Under the pieces are notes generated by a model. It did not search any database. It worked only from the letters and a program-made list of their open reading frames with translations, and had not been told where the DNA came from. Below, one piece after another: positions 1 through 7,824 of a stretch of 10,510 nucleotides of DNA. The position numbers were made by a program, and so were the translations under genes. This stretch comes from Pseudomonas sp. Its GTDB lineage: Bacteria; Pseudomonadota; Gammaproteobacteria; Pseudomonadales; Pseudomonadaceae. Each line of letters opens with the position of its first letter. Position 1 is the stretch's first letter. The stretch is taken from NCBI GenBank assembly GCA_003527165.1, contig DPSI01000305.1:1-10510 (forward strand), written 5' to 3'.

Positions 1-302
1 ATGATCGCCAAGGTGCGCTCGCGATCCCCGAATCCGCCCAGCCAGGCGTCCGCACTGTCGGCCAGGCCGTCGAGATGCAGCGCGCCGGTAATCGCAACCC
101 ATGCGGCCAGTACCAGAGCCGCTCGCAGCGCTGGCGCCGTATCGTGCAGGGCCATGCCAAGCACCACGAGCATGCCGCCCATCAGCAATCCCACCACCGG
201 GTAATACAGCAGCGACACGCCGATCGCCCGAGGTTCGGGCTTGCCGTCCAGGCGCACGGGCAGGCAGGTAAGAAACTGCAATGCGATCAGCAGGGGCTGC
301 AT
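1..302 (-). CDS. cobS: Adenosylcobinamide-GDP ribazoletransferase (cobalamin synthase), C-terminus cut by window edge
   Basis: CobS (CobV in Pseudomonas naming) is an inner-membrane enzyme that joins adenosylcobinamide-GDP to alpha-ribazole or its phosphate, the last assembly step of cobalamin. My reading from ATG at 302-300 gives about 100 residues and runs off the left edge. The start reads [18 protein letters not shown], typical of the family. Hydrophobic stretches lie at about residues 33-52 and 60-76. They are followed by the hallmark acidic motif HLDGLADSADAWLGG and then GDRERTLAI, which matches the Mg-binding region of CobS. The full family length is about 240-260 residues, so more than half is missing here. 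The start overlaps the end of the phosphatase gene by 16 bases, and a GGAAG sits just upstream of the ATG. It completes the nucleotide-loop set cobU, cobT, phosphatase, cobS. The identification is firm; only the missing half is unknown. Confidence 0.93.
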   Translation of the reverse strand, partial: MQPLLIALQFLTCLPVRLDGKPEPRAIGVSLLYYPVVGLLMGGMLVVLGMALHDTAPALRAALVLAAWVAITGALHLDGLADSADAWLGGFGDRERTLAI

Positions 303-880
303 CGTTCTTCCAGCCAGAGCGTGGCATCGTTAAAGCCGGCGCCCAGTCCGAACAGCGCGGCGTGAGCGACCTCGAATTCCAGCAGGCGCTCACGCGGCAT
401 GCCGCGTGCCCGAGCCAGCACCACGCGGATCACACCGGCGTGCGTAACCAACAACACGCGCTCGCCGGTGCATCGGTCTGCCAGGCGCTCGATGGCCGCC
501 AGGATGCGTGTTTCGAATGCAACCAGCAGCTCTCCACCCGGCGGCGTGAAACCATACGGATCGCGCCAGAAGCGACTTAGCGCGTCGCTCTGATCGGCCA
601 TCAGCTCGGCAGCGGTCCGGCCCTCCCACTCGCCGAAGTCCAGTTCGCGCAGGTCAGGCTCCGGTTCGAGCGGAAGCTGGCGCTGGTGGGCAAGCTCAGC
701 GGCGAAGCCCCAGCAACGACGCAAGGGCGAGCTGACGATCCGCTGCCACGGCGCGTCCTGCGAGACGGCGGCGCGCAGTTGCTGCCATCCGGTGGCGCTG
801 AGCGCATCGTCCAGCCGACCCCGAAAGCCACCGTTCGATAGCGTCTCACCGTGGCGTAGCAGGTCCAGATGCACGCTCAT
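287..880 (-). CDS. cobC: Alpha-ribazole phosphatase (histidine phosphatase family)
   Basis: A 197-residue histidine-phosphatase-superfamily protein that probably removes phosphate from alpha-ribazole-5'-phosphate or from adenosylcobalamin-5'-phosphate in lower-ligand assembly. The phosphohistidine motif LLRHGET sits at residues 7-13 (His10), SSPLRRC at 50-56, the acidic [11 protein letters not shown] at 77-87, and the second catalytic histidine in VTHAGVIR (His147). This is the arrangement of Salmonella CobC, and the length fits that family (about 200). The frame is open well upstream, but the start at 880 is preferred because the protein then begins [12 protein letters not shown] as in relatives, and its ATG overlaps the cobT stop in an ATGA. 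Only a weak GGTGA precedes it, so translation probably depends on coupling to cobT. The symbol cobC follows Salmonella; in Pseudomonas and Brucella-type naming cobC means the decarboxylase. The exact substrate is inferred from context. Confidence 0.9.
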   Translation of the reverse strand: MSVHLDLLRHGETLSNGGFRGRLDDALSATGWQQLRAAVSQDAPWQRIVSSPLRRCWGFAAELAHQRQLPLEPEPDLRELDFGEWEGRTAAELMADQSDALSRFWRDPYGFTPPGGELLVAFETRILAAIERLADRCTGERVLLVTHAGVIRVVLARARGMPRERLLEFEVAHAALFGLGAGFNDATLWLEERCSPC

Positions 881-1929
881 CGGTTTTTCACCGCGACCGC
901 CGCTTCGTCGAACGTGGCCATGGCGTCGTGCAACGCGCAGGCCAACCGAAGCAGCGGAACGGCCAGCGCCGCGCCGCTGCCTTCGCCCAGGCGCAGGTCC
1001 AGGTCCAGCAACGGGCGCGCATCCAGCGCCGCTAACACGGCGCCATGCCCCGGCTCGGCGGAGCGATGGGCGAACAGCAACCAGTCCCGACAGGCCGGAT
1101 TCAGCCGCACTGCGCAAAGCGCCGCCACGCTGCAAATGAAGCCGTCCACCAGCGCCACCAGGCCTTGCTGCGCACAGGCGATATAGGCGCCAGTGAGCGC
1201 GGCGATTTCGAAGCCACCGAGCCGCTGCATCCAGCCGAGCGTGTCGTGTGCGCCGGCATGGCGTACCAGCGCACGCTCGATGACAGCACGCTTGTGCGCG
1301 ACGCCGCCGGCGTTCAGCCCGGTCCCAGGGCCCGCCAGCCTGTCCGGCGTGCACCCCAGCAAGGCGCACGCCAGCGCCGCCGCGGTGGTGGTATTACCGA
1401 TGCCCATCTCACCACCGATGAACAGATCAGTGCCCGAGTCGCGCGCACGCATGACACTGTCGTGCCCGGCGCGGAGCGCTTGTTCGCAGACGTAGGCGCT
1501 CATCGCGGCGCCCTGCGTGAAATTGTGCGTGCCGGCACCCAGGGCCAGATGACGCACACCCGGCAGCGGTTGCAGCGCAGCGGCGGTGCCCAGGTCGATC
1601 ACCTCGAGTCTGGCCCCGAGCTGGCCGGCGAGCACACTGATCGCCGCGCCACCCTTGACGAAGTTCCCAAGCATCTGCGCGGTGACCGATTGCGGAAACG
1701 CCGAGACGCCCTCTTGCGCCACCCCATGGTCGCCGGCGAAAACCGTGATCCAGATTCGCTCCAGCGATGGCCGCTCGCGGCCTTGCAGTCCCGCCAGCGA
1801 CTGGACCACCCACTCGAGGCGCCCCAGCGCGCCAGCCGGCTTGGTCAACCCGGCATTGCGCTGCATCGCCGACGCTCGAGCCGTTTCATCTGGCACGCGG
1901 CACTCGTCCTGCCACCAAGGTCCGCTCAT
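877..1929 (-). CDS. cobT: Nicotinate-nucleotide:dimethylbenzimidazole phosphoribosyltransferase
   Basis: CobT (CobU in Pseudomonas denitrificans naming) transfers phosphoribose from nicotinate mononucleotide to 5,6-dimethylbenzimidazole, giving alpha-ribazole phosphate. It is a soluble cytosolic enzyme. The 350 residues match the family length (about 350). Visible motifs are [10 protein letters not shown] near residue 30, [17 protein letters not shown] near 65-80, [12 protein letters not shown] near 170-185, and LRLGEGSGA near the C-terminus. The glutamate of that last motif (Glu316) corresponds to the catalytic base Glu317 of Salmonella CobT. The ATG at 1929 overlaps the cobU stop (ATGA) and has a strong Shine-Dalgarno AAGGAG seven bases upstream. 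Its downstream partner is the phosphatase, and BluB, encoded farther upstream in the same operon, would supply its base substrate. Nothing in the reading frame looks damaged. Confidence 0.96.
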   Translation of the reverse strand: MSGPWWQDECRVPDETARASAMQRNAGLTKPAGALGRLEWVVQSLAGLQGRERPSLERIWITVFAGDHGVAQEGVSAFPQSVTAQMLGNFVKGGAAISVLAGQLGARLEVIDLGTAAALQPLPGVRHLALGAGTHNFTQGAAMSAYVCEQALRAGHDSVMRARDSGTDLFIGGEMGIGNTTTAAALACALLGCTPDRLAGPGTGLNAGGVAHKRAVIERALVRHAGAHDTLGWMQRLGGFEIAALTGAYIACAQQGLVALVDGFICSVAALCAVRLNPACRDWLLFAHRSAEPGHGAVLAALDARPLLDLDLRLGEGSGAALAVPLLRLACALHDAMATFDEAAVAVKNR

Positions 1930-2447
1930 ATGGGTTCTCCTTTCAGTATCAGGGGCAGTCCCGCCACAGTGAACACCACCCGCTCACATCGCTCGCCCAG
2001 CGCCTGATGAAGCCAGCCAGCTTCATCCACATAACGCCGACTCAGCTCCCCCAGAGGCACTACCCCGAGGCCCGTTTCGTTGCTGACCAGCAGCACGCGC
2101 CCCGGCAGTTCGGCCAGGCAGGCGAGCAGTGCATCACGCTCGTCGGCCAGCCGTAGCGGATCGTCGAGCATCAACAGATTGGTCAACCACAGCGTCAGGC
2201 AGTCGACCAGCAGGCAGCGACCGGCGCCGGCCTGCTGGCGCAGCACGCGGGCCAGCGCCAGCGGCTCTTCCACTAGCGACCATTCGGTCGGACGGCGGGC
2301 GCGATGGTGGGCGATGCGCTCGCTCATCTCGCCATCCAGGGCCTGACTCGTGGCCACATAGGTGACGGCCAGGCCGCTGTCACGGGCCAGGCGTTCGGCC
2401 AGCCGGCTCTTGCCGGAGCGCGCCCCGCCGAGAATGAGTTCGATCAT
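1926..2447 (-). CDS. cobU: Bifunctional adenosylcobinamide kinase / adenosylcobinamide-phosphate guanylyltransferase
   Basis: CobU (CobP in Pseudomonas naming) phosphorylates adenosylcobinamide, which matters for salvage, and then adds GMP to give adenosylcobinamide-GDP, the substrate of CobS. From the ATG at 2447 the protein has 173 residues, close to the usual 175-180. The P-loop GGARSGKS lies at residues 7-14. VTYVATSQ follows near 28-35. The paired histidines in [10 protein letters not shown] (47 and 48) include the probable counterpart of the guanylylated His46 of Salmonella Cob[14 protein letters not shown] and [12 protein letters not shown] are further family signatures. The frame stays open nine codons upstream to 2474, but the start at 2447 gives the canonical [14 protein letters not shown], overlaps the cobQ stop as ATGA, and has GGAG eight bases upstream. 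Confidence 0.95.
   Translation of the reverse strand: MIELILGGARSGKSRLAERLARDSGLAVTYVATSQALDGEMSERIAHHRARRPTEWSLVEEPLALARVLRQQAGAGRCLLVDCLTLWLTNLLMLDDPLRLADERDALLACLAELPGRVLLVSNETGLGVVPLGELSRRYVDEAGWLHQALGERCERVVFTVAGLPLILKGEPI
1937..1942 (-). promoter_or_regulatory. Shine-Dalgarno AAGGAG of cobT
   Basis: AAGGAG on the coding strand lies seven bases before the ATG at 1929, within the last codons of cobU. It supports the cobT start and suggests strong initiation on top of the ATGA coupling. Confidence 0.7.
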
Positions 2448-3913
2448 GCGTCTGTCTCCGCCGGCAGCCCGCACAGTGCGAGCAGCCGTGCCGCGTCCAG
2501 GTGCGTTTCGACCAGATCGGCGAGACGCTCTATGTCTCGCTCGCGCAAGGCCTGATAGTCAGGCCGTTGCACCTTTTCCAATCCGGCCCAGCGAAGCAAC
2601 GCCCGGCAGGCGTCGGTGGATTCGAACAAGCCGTGCACATAGGTACCCAGTACCTGGCCGTCCTCGCTGATCGCGCCATCGTATCGACCGTCGGCCAGCC
2701 GCACCGCCGGGCGTTCGAGCGCCGGGCCGCGGCTGACGCCGGAGTGAATCTCGTAGCCGCTGAGTTCGGCGTCCCCGCCTGCCAGCCAACCGCGCACATT
2801 ACGCAACTGCTTGTCGGCGGCAAGCTCGGTGGTGAAGTCGAGCAGCCCCAAGCCATCGCTCTGCCCTGCAGGGCCTTCCAACCCGAGCGGATCGGCGATG
2901 CGCTCGCCAAGCATCTGGAATCCACCACAGATGCCGAGCAACTTGCCGCCATAGCGCAGATGTCGCTGGATCGCCCGCTGCCATCCGTTCTCACGCAGCC
3001 AGGCGAGATCGGCGCGCACGTTTTTCGAGCCCGGCAGGACGATCAGGTCGGCAGCGGGAACGGCCTGGCCGGCGCCGATGAAACGTAGATCGACCTGAGG
3101 ATGCAAGCGCAGCGGGTCGAAGTCCGTGTGGTTGCTGATGCGCGGCAGTACCGGCACCACCACCTTCAACGCCTGCTCGCCCTTGACTGGCTGGCGCGGA
3201 TCGATCGCATCCTCGGCTTCGAGGTGCAGATCCAGCAGATACGGCAGCACACCGAGCACCGGCTTGCCCGTGCGTCGTTCGAGCCAGCCCAGCCCGGGTT
3301 GCAGCAGGGCGATATCGCCGCGGAACCGGTTGATCAAGAACCCTTTCACCCGCGCCTGTTCGCTCGGGCTGAGTACGTCCAGGGTGCCGATCAGATGGGC
3401 GAAAACGCCGCCCTTGTCGATATCGGCAATGAGAATGACCGGGCAATCGACCGCCTCGGCAAACCCCATGTTGGCGATATCGTTCGCGCGCAGGTTGATC
3501 TCCGCAGGCGAGCCGGCACCTTCGACCATCACCACCTCATAAGCCGCACTCAGTCGTTGATGAGCGTCGAGCACCGCCGTCATCGCCACGCGCTTGTAGT
3601 CGTGGTAGACGGCGGCGTCCATGTTGGCGACGACTCGCCCATGAATGATCACCTGGGCGCCGATGTCACAGTTGGGTTTGAGCAGGACCGGATTCATGTC
3701 GGTGTGCGGCTGCAATCCCGCGGCCTGGGCCTGGACGGCCTGGGCGCGACCGATCTCGCCGCCCTCAGCCGTCACCGCGCTGTTGAGTGCCATGTTCTGA
3801 GGTTTGAACGGCACCACCGCCACGCCCTGGCGCCTGAGCCACCGACACAGCGCCGTCACCAGCGTGCTTTTACCCGCATCGGACGTGGTGCCCTGAATCA
3901 TCAAGGTGCCCAT
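2444..3913 (-). CDS. cobQ: Cobyric acid synthase (glutamine-hydrolysing)
   Basis: CobQ (CbiP) amidates side chains b, d, e and g of adenosylcobyrinic acid a,c-diamide, using glutamine and ATP, to give cobyric acid. The 489 residues match the family (about 480-500). The N-terminal synthetase domain opens with the P-loop-like [12 protein letters not shown] (7-18), then [10 protein letters not shown] (36-45), [11 protein letters not shown] (131-141) and [12 protein letters not shown] (161-172). The C-terminal class I glutamine amidotransferase domain has [12 protein letters not shown] with nucleophile Cys329, the YEIHSG motif (387-392), and [11 protein letters not shown] with His427. The start at 3913 is chosen over an internal ATG at 3901 because [16 protein letters not shown] resembles Pseudomonas CobQ and has AGGGAG eight bases upstream. 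The start overlaps the end of the decarboxylase gene by 13 bases. Expression could therefore be affected if ribosomes stop early in that gene, although this site should allow independent initiation. Confidence 0.97.
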   Translation of the reverse strand: MGTLMIQGTTSDAGKSTLVTALCRWLRRQGVAVVPFKPQNMALNSAVTAEGGEIGRAQAVQAQAAGLQPHTDMNPVLLKPNCDIGAQVIIHGRVVANMDAAVYHDYKRVAMTAVLDAHQRLSAAYEVVMVEGAGSPAEINLRANDIANMGFAEAVDCPVILIADIDKGGVFAHLIGTLDVLSPSEQARVKGFLINRFRGDIALLQPGLGWLERRTGKPVLGVLPYLLDLHLEAEDAIDPRQPVKGEQALKVVVPVLPRISNHTDFDPLRLHPQVDLRFIGAGQAVPAADLIVLPGSKNVRADLAWLRENGWQRAIQRHLRYGGKLLGICGGFQMLGERIADPLGLEGPAGQSDGLGLLDFTTELAADKQLRNVRGWLAGGDAELSGYEIHSGVSRGPALERPAVRLADGRYDGAISEDGQVLGTYVHGLFESTDACRALLRWAGLEKVQRPDYQALRERDIERLADLVETHLDAARLLALCGLPAETDA

Positions 3914-3921
3914 GCTTCGAT

Positions 3922-3927
3922 CTCCCT
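3922..3927 (-). promoter_or_regulatory. Shine-Dalgarno AGGGAG deciding the cobQ start
   Basis: AGGGAG on the coding strand ends eight bases before the ATG at 3913 and favours it over the in-frame ATG at 3901. It lies inside the end of the interrupted decarboxylase gene, so cobQ could still be initiated when ribosomes leave that gene early. Confidence 0.65.
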
Positions 3928-4470
3928 GAAGGTGGTCAGCGCGGTTGCAAGGCGAGCCCAGCCCTGCTCATCAGCCGGCAGGCCGAAGCGCAGGCTCGAT
4001 GGGTGTCGATAACGGCGCACCAGGATGCCCTGCCCGGCGAGGAATTCGTACAGCCGGTTCGATTCGGTAGTCGCCACCCATTGAAACAGCCCACAGCCGC
4101 CCGTCGGTGGCAATGCATGGGCGGTCAGCAGGTGCGCCAGGCGTTCGGCATCGGCCAGAAGGCGCTTGCGCTGGCCGCGTTGCGCGCACCGATCGGACAG
4201 CAGCGCGGTGCCGACGAGCCGGGAAGGCCCGGCTACAGGCCAGGGTCCCAATGCCTCGTCGAGCTGGCCGAGCAGTGAGGGTTCGGCCAGTACGAAGCCG
4301 AGCCGCGCACCGGCCATCGCGAAGAACTTGCCGAACGAGCGCAGCACGATCAGCCCTGGGAGATGGCTGTGCATGGCCAGGCTTTGCGCGGGGCTCGGGT
4401 CGATGAACGCTTCGTCGACGATCAGCCAGCCGCCGCGAGACGACAGCTGTGCATGCCAGTCGAGTAACCG

Positions 4471-4473
4471 TCA
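4471..4473 (-). other. In-frame TGA stop at codon 144 of the decarboxylase gene
   Basis: The plus strand reads tca, giving TGA on the coding strand directly after GCC CCG and before CGG TTA CTC GAC TGG. The frame is the same on both sides (4902 and 4374 are in phase), so this is a substitution-type lesion or a pair of compensating indels, not a frameshift. The next base is C, and TGAC is a known weak termination context in bacteria. One change would restore a sense codon, for example CGA (Arg). No selenocysteine-insertion context is expected for this enzyme. Confidence 0.92.
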
Positions 4474-4894
4474 CGGGGCCATCAGACGACCCGTCGGGTA
4501 GTTCGGGTTGACCACCACCAGCACGTCCAGATGATCGAGGGCGCGCGGTATGCCCCCCTCGCTGAACTCGGCCAGGCGGTGTCCTTCGCGGCGCCAGGCT
4601 TGGGCATGCTCGCCGTAGCAGGGCGAAACGATGCCCACCTGCGAGGGGCGGCGCAGCCGCGGCAGGACCTGGATCGCCGCCTGTGATCCAGCGACGGGAA
4701 GCAAGGATTCGGCCCGGTAATAATCACGCGCGGCGGCCTCCAGAGCGTCGTCGGCTTCGGGCAGTCGCATCCAGGTGTCCGGCGGGATAGCGGGCAGATC
4801 GAAACCGTAGGGCGCGATCCCGGTCGACAGGTCGAGCCAATCGGACAGCGCAATGCCGAATTCACCTGCCGCCGCACGCAAACGGCCTCCATGC

Positions 4895-5803
4895 TCAAGC
4901 ATCCAGCCAACCTCCCAACACCATCAGCAGCAGCCAGCCCCCTACCCCGGCCCAGACCAGATCCAGCGCGCGCTCGATATCGCGCGCCTCGGGCGCTTCG
5001 CCTTCGCCGAGTGTGGGCCGCCGGTGCAGCACGTCGTGATAGACCGCAGCGCCGCCAAGGCTCACGCCCAGCGCACCGGCCCCGGCAGCCATGACCGGCC
5101 CCGCATTGGGGCTGTCCCAAAACGGGGCCTGGCGCCGCCAGCAGCGAAGGGCCGGGCGTGTGCGGCGCAGCGCATACGTCAGGGCAACCAGCCGGGCCGG
5201 AATGAAATTCAGCGCATCGTCGATCCGCGCGGCGGCCCAGCCGAAGCGCTCGAAGCGTGGGTTGCGATACCCCCACATGGCATCCAGCGTATTGCTCAGG
5301 CGGTACAACACGACCCCTGGCGCACCGGCCACGGCGAACCAGAACAGCGCGGCGTACACCGCATCGCTGCCGTTTTCCAGCGCAGACTCAGTCGCGGCGC
5401 GGGCCACGCCCTGTTCGTCCAGCGCGCGGGTGTCACGGCTGACAATGAAACCAACACGACGCCGCGCCTCGGTCAGATCGCCGCTGCGCAGCGCGTTCGC
5501 CACCGGCAGGACATGTTCGCCGAGACTCCGAAGGCCCAGCGCGAGGTACAACATCACCACCTCGAACCAGCCACCGATGCCCGGCAGCAGACTCAATACC
5601 CAGGCGCCGGCCGTCAGCGGCAGGACCGCCAGGCACCAGGCCGTGACGCCGTGACTGCGCCAGCCGCGCCCGGCCGGACCGTTGAAATGCCGCTCCAGGC
5701 GGTCCGCCAAGCGCCCGAAGAGCACCAGAGGGTGTGCGCGACGAGGCTCGCCCAGCAGCGCATCCAGCCCAACCCCGGCGAGGCAACTCAGCGCCAGGCT
5801 CAC
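4895..5803 (-). CDS. cbiB: Adenosylcobinamide-phosphate synthase, CbiB family
   Basis: CbiB (CobD in Pseudomonas naming) is an integral inner-membrane enzyme that attaches aminopropanol phosphate to adenosylcobyric acid. The 302 residues fit the family (about 300-320). The N-terminus has [20 protein letters not shown], and hydrophobic segments lie near residues 51-75 and 78-92. The hallmark block [20 protein letters not shown] near 121-140 is followed by [29 protein letters not shown] near 167-185 and [18 protein letters not shown]. The last membrane segments are near 245-260 and 282-300. The start is GTG at 5803, overlapping the bluB stop in a GTGA, with GGGAG eight bases upstream. Its substrate would come from the decarboxylase encoded immediately downstream, which is interrupted here, so this gene looks intact while its supplier does not. 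Confidence 0.95.
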   Translation of the reverse strand: MSLALSCLAGVGLDALLGEPRRAHPLVLFGRLADRLERHFNGPAGRGWRSHGVTAWCLAVLPLTAGAWVLSLLPGIGGWFEVVMLYLALGLRSLGEHVLPVANALRSGDLTEARRRVGFIVSRDTRALDEQGVARAATESALENGSDAVYAALFWFAVAGAPGVVLYRLSNTLDAMWGYRNPRFERFGWAAARIDDALNFIPARLVALTYALRRTRPALRCWRRQAPFWDSPNAGPVMAAGAGALGVSLGGAAVYHDVLHRRPTLGEGEAPEARDIERALDLVWAGVGGWLLLMVLGGWLDA

Positions 5804-6450
5804 GGTGTTGGCTCCCAGCCGTCATCGAACACCAGCTCGGCCAGTGGACGCGGCTGCGTCCAGCCTTGCATCGCCAGCATCGGCGCGGGATAGAAGGCAT
5901 CCACCGGCCCCAGGCAGATGATCGCCACAGGCTCGGCCCCGGATGGCATCCGTAACAGATCGGCCAGCGCCTGCGGGTCGAACAAGGACACCCAGCCGAC
6001 GCCCAGCCCCTCGGCACGCGCGGCGAGCCAGAGGTTCTGAATGGCGCAAGCTGCCGAAGCCAGGTCCATTTGCGGCATGGTGCGTCGACCGAATACGTGC
6101 TCCTCGCGCCCTTCCATCAGGGCGACGACCAGCAGCTCGGCGCACTCCCTGATCCCTTCGACCTTCAGCTGCATGAACTCACGGCCGCGCTCACCCAGCG
6201 CCTGGGCGGTCAGCAGACGTTCCTGTTCGACCAGCTCGGCGATGGCCGAACGCAACCCAGCGCAACGGATGCGCACGAAGCGCCAGGGCTGCATCAGCCC
6301 GACACTGGGTGCCTGGTGGGCGGCCTCGAGCAGCCGCGCCAGAACGTCGGGGGCCACTTCACCGCCGCAGAAATGACGCATATCGCGTCGCTCGGCGATG
6401 GCTCGGTAGACACCGGCGCGTTGCGCGTCCGGGAAAGCGAGGTGCTTCAT
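5800..6450 (-). CDS. bluB: 5,6-dimethylbenzimidazole synthase
   Basis: BluB is a nitroreductase-like flavoenzyme that breaks down reduced FMN with oxygen to make 5,6-dimethylbenzimidazole, the lower ligand of B12. Its presence argues for oxygen-dependent lower-ligand synthesis. The 216 residues fit the family. AERRDMRHF (19-27) holds Asp23, the probable counterpart of the conserved Asp32 of Sinorhizobium BluB. Then come [16 protein letters not shown] (43-58), [18 protein letters not shown] (127-144) with the flavin-side residues, and [12 protein letters not shown] (148-159), where Ser155 probably corresponds to the second conserved active-site residue. The frame is open upstream to 6588, but the start at 6450 is chosen because its ATG overlaps the cobB stop (ATGA) and gives a normal N-terminus. 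No Shine-Dalgarno is visible upstream, so translation probably relies on termination-reinitiation from cobB. Confidence 0.95.
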   Translation of the reverse strand: MKHLAFPDAQRAGVYRAIAERRDMRHFCGGEVAPDVLARLLEAAHQAPSVGLMQPWRFVRIRCAGLRSAIAELVEQERLLTAQALGERGREFMQLKVEGIRECAELLVVALMEGREEHVFGRRTMPQMDLASAACAIQNLWLAARAEGLGVGWVSLFDPQALADLLRMPSGAEPVAIICLGPVDAFYPAPMLAMQGWTQPRPLAELVFDDGWEPTP

Positions 6451-7742
6451 GGCATGAACAACGCCGCAGCCGCCGCAGGGTCGGAGGGCAGATAGAAATG
6501 AACGTAAGAAGCCGTGAGGCGCCCGTGTCGATAGACCGCTTCGGCGGTGCGTTTGTAATTCGGGCATTCGCCCCGCGTCAGGGGCCACAGGCTGGTATCC
6601 AGCGACGAATGATGGAAGGTATGACCGCGCAAGCGCCCCTCGGGCAAGGTGACCTCCTGCAGCGCCAGCGCGGTGAGGCGCTCGTGCATCCTGGCTTCAC
6701 CCGGCAGCAGCCCGAGCATGGCCTCGCGAACGCCGGCCTGGTCGGTCAACCCATCAAGCAAGTAGAGCATGCCGCCGCATTCGGCGAGTGTGGGTTTACC
6801 CGCCTGATGGTGTGCGCGAATCGCCTCGGCCACCGCCCGGTTACGCGCCAGCGCGCGTGCGTGCAGCTCCGGATAGCCGCCCGGCAGGTACAGGCTGTCC
6901 AGCACTGGCATTCGGGAGAAATGCAGCGGGGAAAAGAACAGCAGCTCGGCGCCAAGCGCCTCCAGTAGATCCAGATTGGCCTGGTAGATGAAAGCGAAAG
7001 CCGCATCGCGCGCTACGCCGATACGCACGTCCTGGAGCAGCGGCGGCAGGACAGACGCCTCTGGCGCGGAAAACCTCACCGGAGCCGGCAACTCGCTGTC
7101 GGCGCTCGCGGCCAGCGCATCGGCCGCCGCATCGAGCCGGGCATCCAGGTCTGCCAGTTCCTGCGCCTGTACCAGGCCGAGGTGACGGCTTGGCAAACTG
7201 ACCGATTCGCTGCGCGGTAGCGCGCCAAACCAGTGGAGACGACTCGGCAGGCACTTGCGAAGAATCTCCCCGTGTCGGCTGCTGCCCACGCGGTTGGCGA
7301 GCACGCCGGCGAATGGCAGATCCGGCTGATAGCTGGCCAGTCCATGGGCCAGCGCGCCGAAGGTCTGCGCCATGGCCGATCCATCCACCACCGCCAGGAT
7401 CGGGATGCCAAAATGTCGCGCCAGATCGGCCGCCGACGGCGTCCCGTCGAACAGGCCCATGACGCCCTCGATCAGGATGAGATCGGCCTCGCCCGCGGCT
7501 TCCCATAGCAAACGCCGGCTTTGCGCCTCGCCGACCAGCCACAGGTCCAGCTGATAGACCGGACTGCCGCTGGCCCGCGCCAGCACCATCGGGTCGAGAA
7601 AATCCGGCCCGCACTTGAACACCCGCACGCGCTTGCCCGCGCGTGAATGCAAACGCGCCAGCCCGGCGGTGACGGTCGTTTTGCCCTGCCCGGAAGCAGG
7701 CGCCGCGATCAACAGCGCCGGGCACTGGCGCGCAGCGCTCAT
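6447..7742 (-). CDS. cobB: Cobyrinic/hydrogenobyrinic acid a,c-diamide synthase
   Basis: CobB (CbiA homologue) amidates the a and c side chains of the corrin ring, using ATP and glutamine. In Pseudomonas of the aerobic pathway the substrate is hydrogenobyrinic acid; which substrate is used here cannot be read from the sequence. From ATG 7742 it has 431 residues, normal for the family. The N-terminal domain opens LLIAAPASGQGKTTVTAGLAR with a P-loop (10-30), then FKCGPDFLDP (42-51) and LIEGVMGLFDG (90-100). The C-terminal amidotransferase domain has YLPGGYPELHA (285-295), TLAECGGMLYL with nucleophile Cys322, and ASYVHFYLPS with His415. The frame is open upstream to 7871, overlapping cobO, but start 7742 gives the family N-terminus (MxxxxCPALLIAAPASG). 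The Shine-Dalgarno is weak (GGTGGG), and the start lies in one arm of an inverted repeat. Confidence 0.94.
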   Translation of the reverse strand: MSAARQCPALLIAAPASGQGKTTVTAGLARLHSRAGKRVRVFKCGPDFLDPMVLARASGSPVYQLDLWLVGEAQSRRLLWEAAGEADLILIEGVMGLFDGTPSAADLARHFGIPILAVVDGSAMAQTFGALAHGLASYQPDLPFAGVLANRVGSSRHGEILRKCLPSRLHWFGALPRSESVSLPSRHLGLVQAQELADLDARLDAAADALAASADSELPAPVRFSAPEASVLPPLLQDVRIGVARDAAFAFIYQANLDLLEALGAELLFFSPLHFSRMPVLDSLYLPGGYPELHARALARNRAVAEAIRAHHQAGKPTLAECGGMLYLLDGLTDQAGVREAMLGLLPGEARMHERLTALALQEVTLPEGRLRGHTFHHSSLDTSLWPLTRGECPNYKRTAEAVYRHGRLTASYVHFYLPSDPAAAAALFMP

Positions 7743-7797
7743 CGGGCCCACCGACCGACCGGACCTGTTGGCCCGATGCCGGGCGCCCGACGCATCG
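7741..7797 (-). promoter_or_regulatory. Two mutually exclusive inverted repeats before and over the cobB start
   Basis: This is the only sizeable gap inside the biosynthetic part of the cluster (82 bases between cobO and cobB). Hairpin A pairs 7774-7779 (cgatgc) with 7792-7797 (gcatcg) around a GC-rich palindromic core, cgggcgcccg. Repeat B is a perfect 8-base inverted repeat: 7741-7748 (atcgggcc) with 7770-7777 (ggcccgat), 21 bases apart. In the RNA, B would cover part of the cobB ATG and its weak ribosome site. A and B share 7774-7777, so they cannot both form fully. This is what an on/off translation switch or an RNA processing site could look like. Chance pairing in GC-rich DNA is quite possible, and no known riboswitch consensus was recognised. 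Confidence 0.35.
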
Positions 7798-7824
7798 AGC
7801 GCCAGCGTAATGAACGGCGGCCCA

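Larger units (their letters stand above)
3901..4902 (-). pseudogene. cobD: L-threonine-O-3-phosphate decarboxylase (PLP fold I), interrupted by an in-frame TGA
   Basis: This family (CobC in Pseudomonas, CobD in Salmonella) decarboxylates L-threonine phosphate to (R)-1-aminopropan-2-ol phosphate, the arm that CbiB adds to cobyric acid. Read from ATG 4902, the first 143 residues are typical, with LDLSTGIAPYGF (28-39), AGSQAAIQVLP near 71-81 and the PLP-binding NPNYPTGR (132-139). Codon 144 (4473-4471) is TGA. The same frame continues without any shift: RLLDWHAQL, then GGWLIVDEAFID with Asp163 that should pair with the PLP nitrogen, then SFGKFFAMAGARLGF with the Schiff-base Lys192, ending at the TGA at 3901. 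Reading through would give 333 residues, the normal length. The truncated product lacks both Asp163 and Lys192 and should be inactive, and no good start precedes the second half. The cause may be a real nonsense mutation, a sequencing error or readthrough. The start has GGGAGG eight bases upstream and overlaps cbiB by 8 bases. Confidence 0.9.

Noticed and set aside
287..1369. A 360-codon version of the phosphatase frame starting inside cobT
   Set aside because: The first about 160 codons overlap CobT in another frame and are Arg/Ala-rich noise. The phosphatase proper begins at 880 with the RHGE motif close to its N-terminus.
1045..2007. A 320-codon open frame on the plus strand, opposite cobT
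   Set aside because: It is antisense to a clearly conserved CobT, rich in Arg, His, Ala and Gln with no recognisable motifs, typical of GC-rich shadow frames.
4471..4473. Selenocysteine at the TGA
   Set aside because: The enzyme has no redox or selenol chemistry at this loop, relatives have ordinary residues there as far as I recall, and no conserved stem-loop just after the TGA was recognised.
3971..4474. A frame starting with GTG overlapping the TGA, possibly reinitiation of a second protein
   Set aside because: It is out of phase with the conserved decarboxylase second half and its product is Arg/Ala-rich without motifs. No frameshift is needed to read the real second half.
4853..5893. 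A 346-codon plus-strand open frame opposite cbiB
   Set aside because: It is the antisense shadow of CbiB, which carries all its family motifs; the plus-strand product is low-complexity Gln/Arg/Ala sequence.
7774..7797. Intrinsic terminator after cobO
   Set aside because: The hairpin is GC-rich, but no run of U follows it on the coding strand; the next bases are GGCC. Transcription is more likely to continue into cobB.
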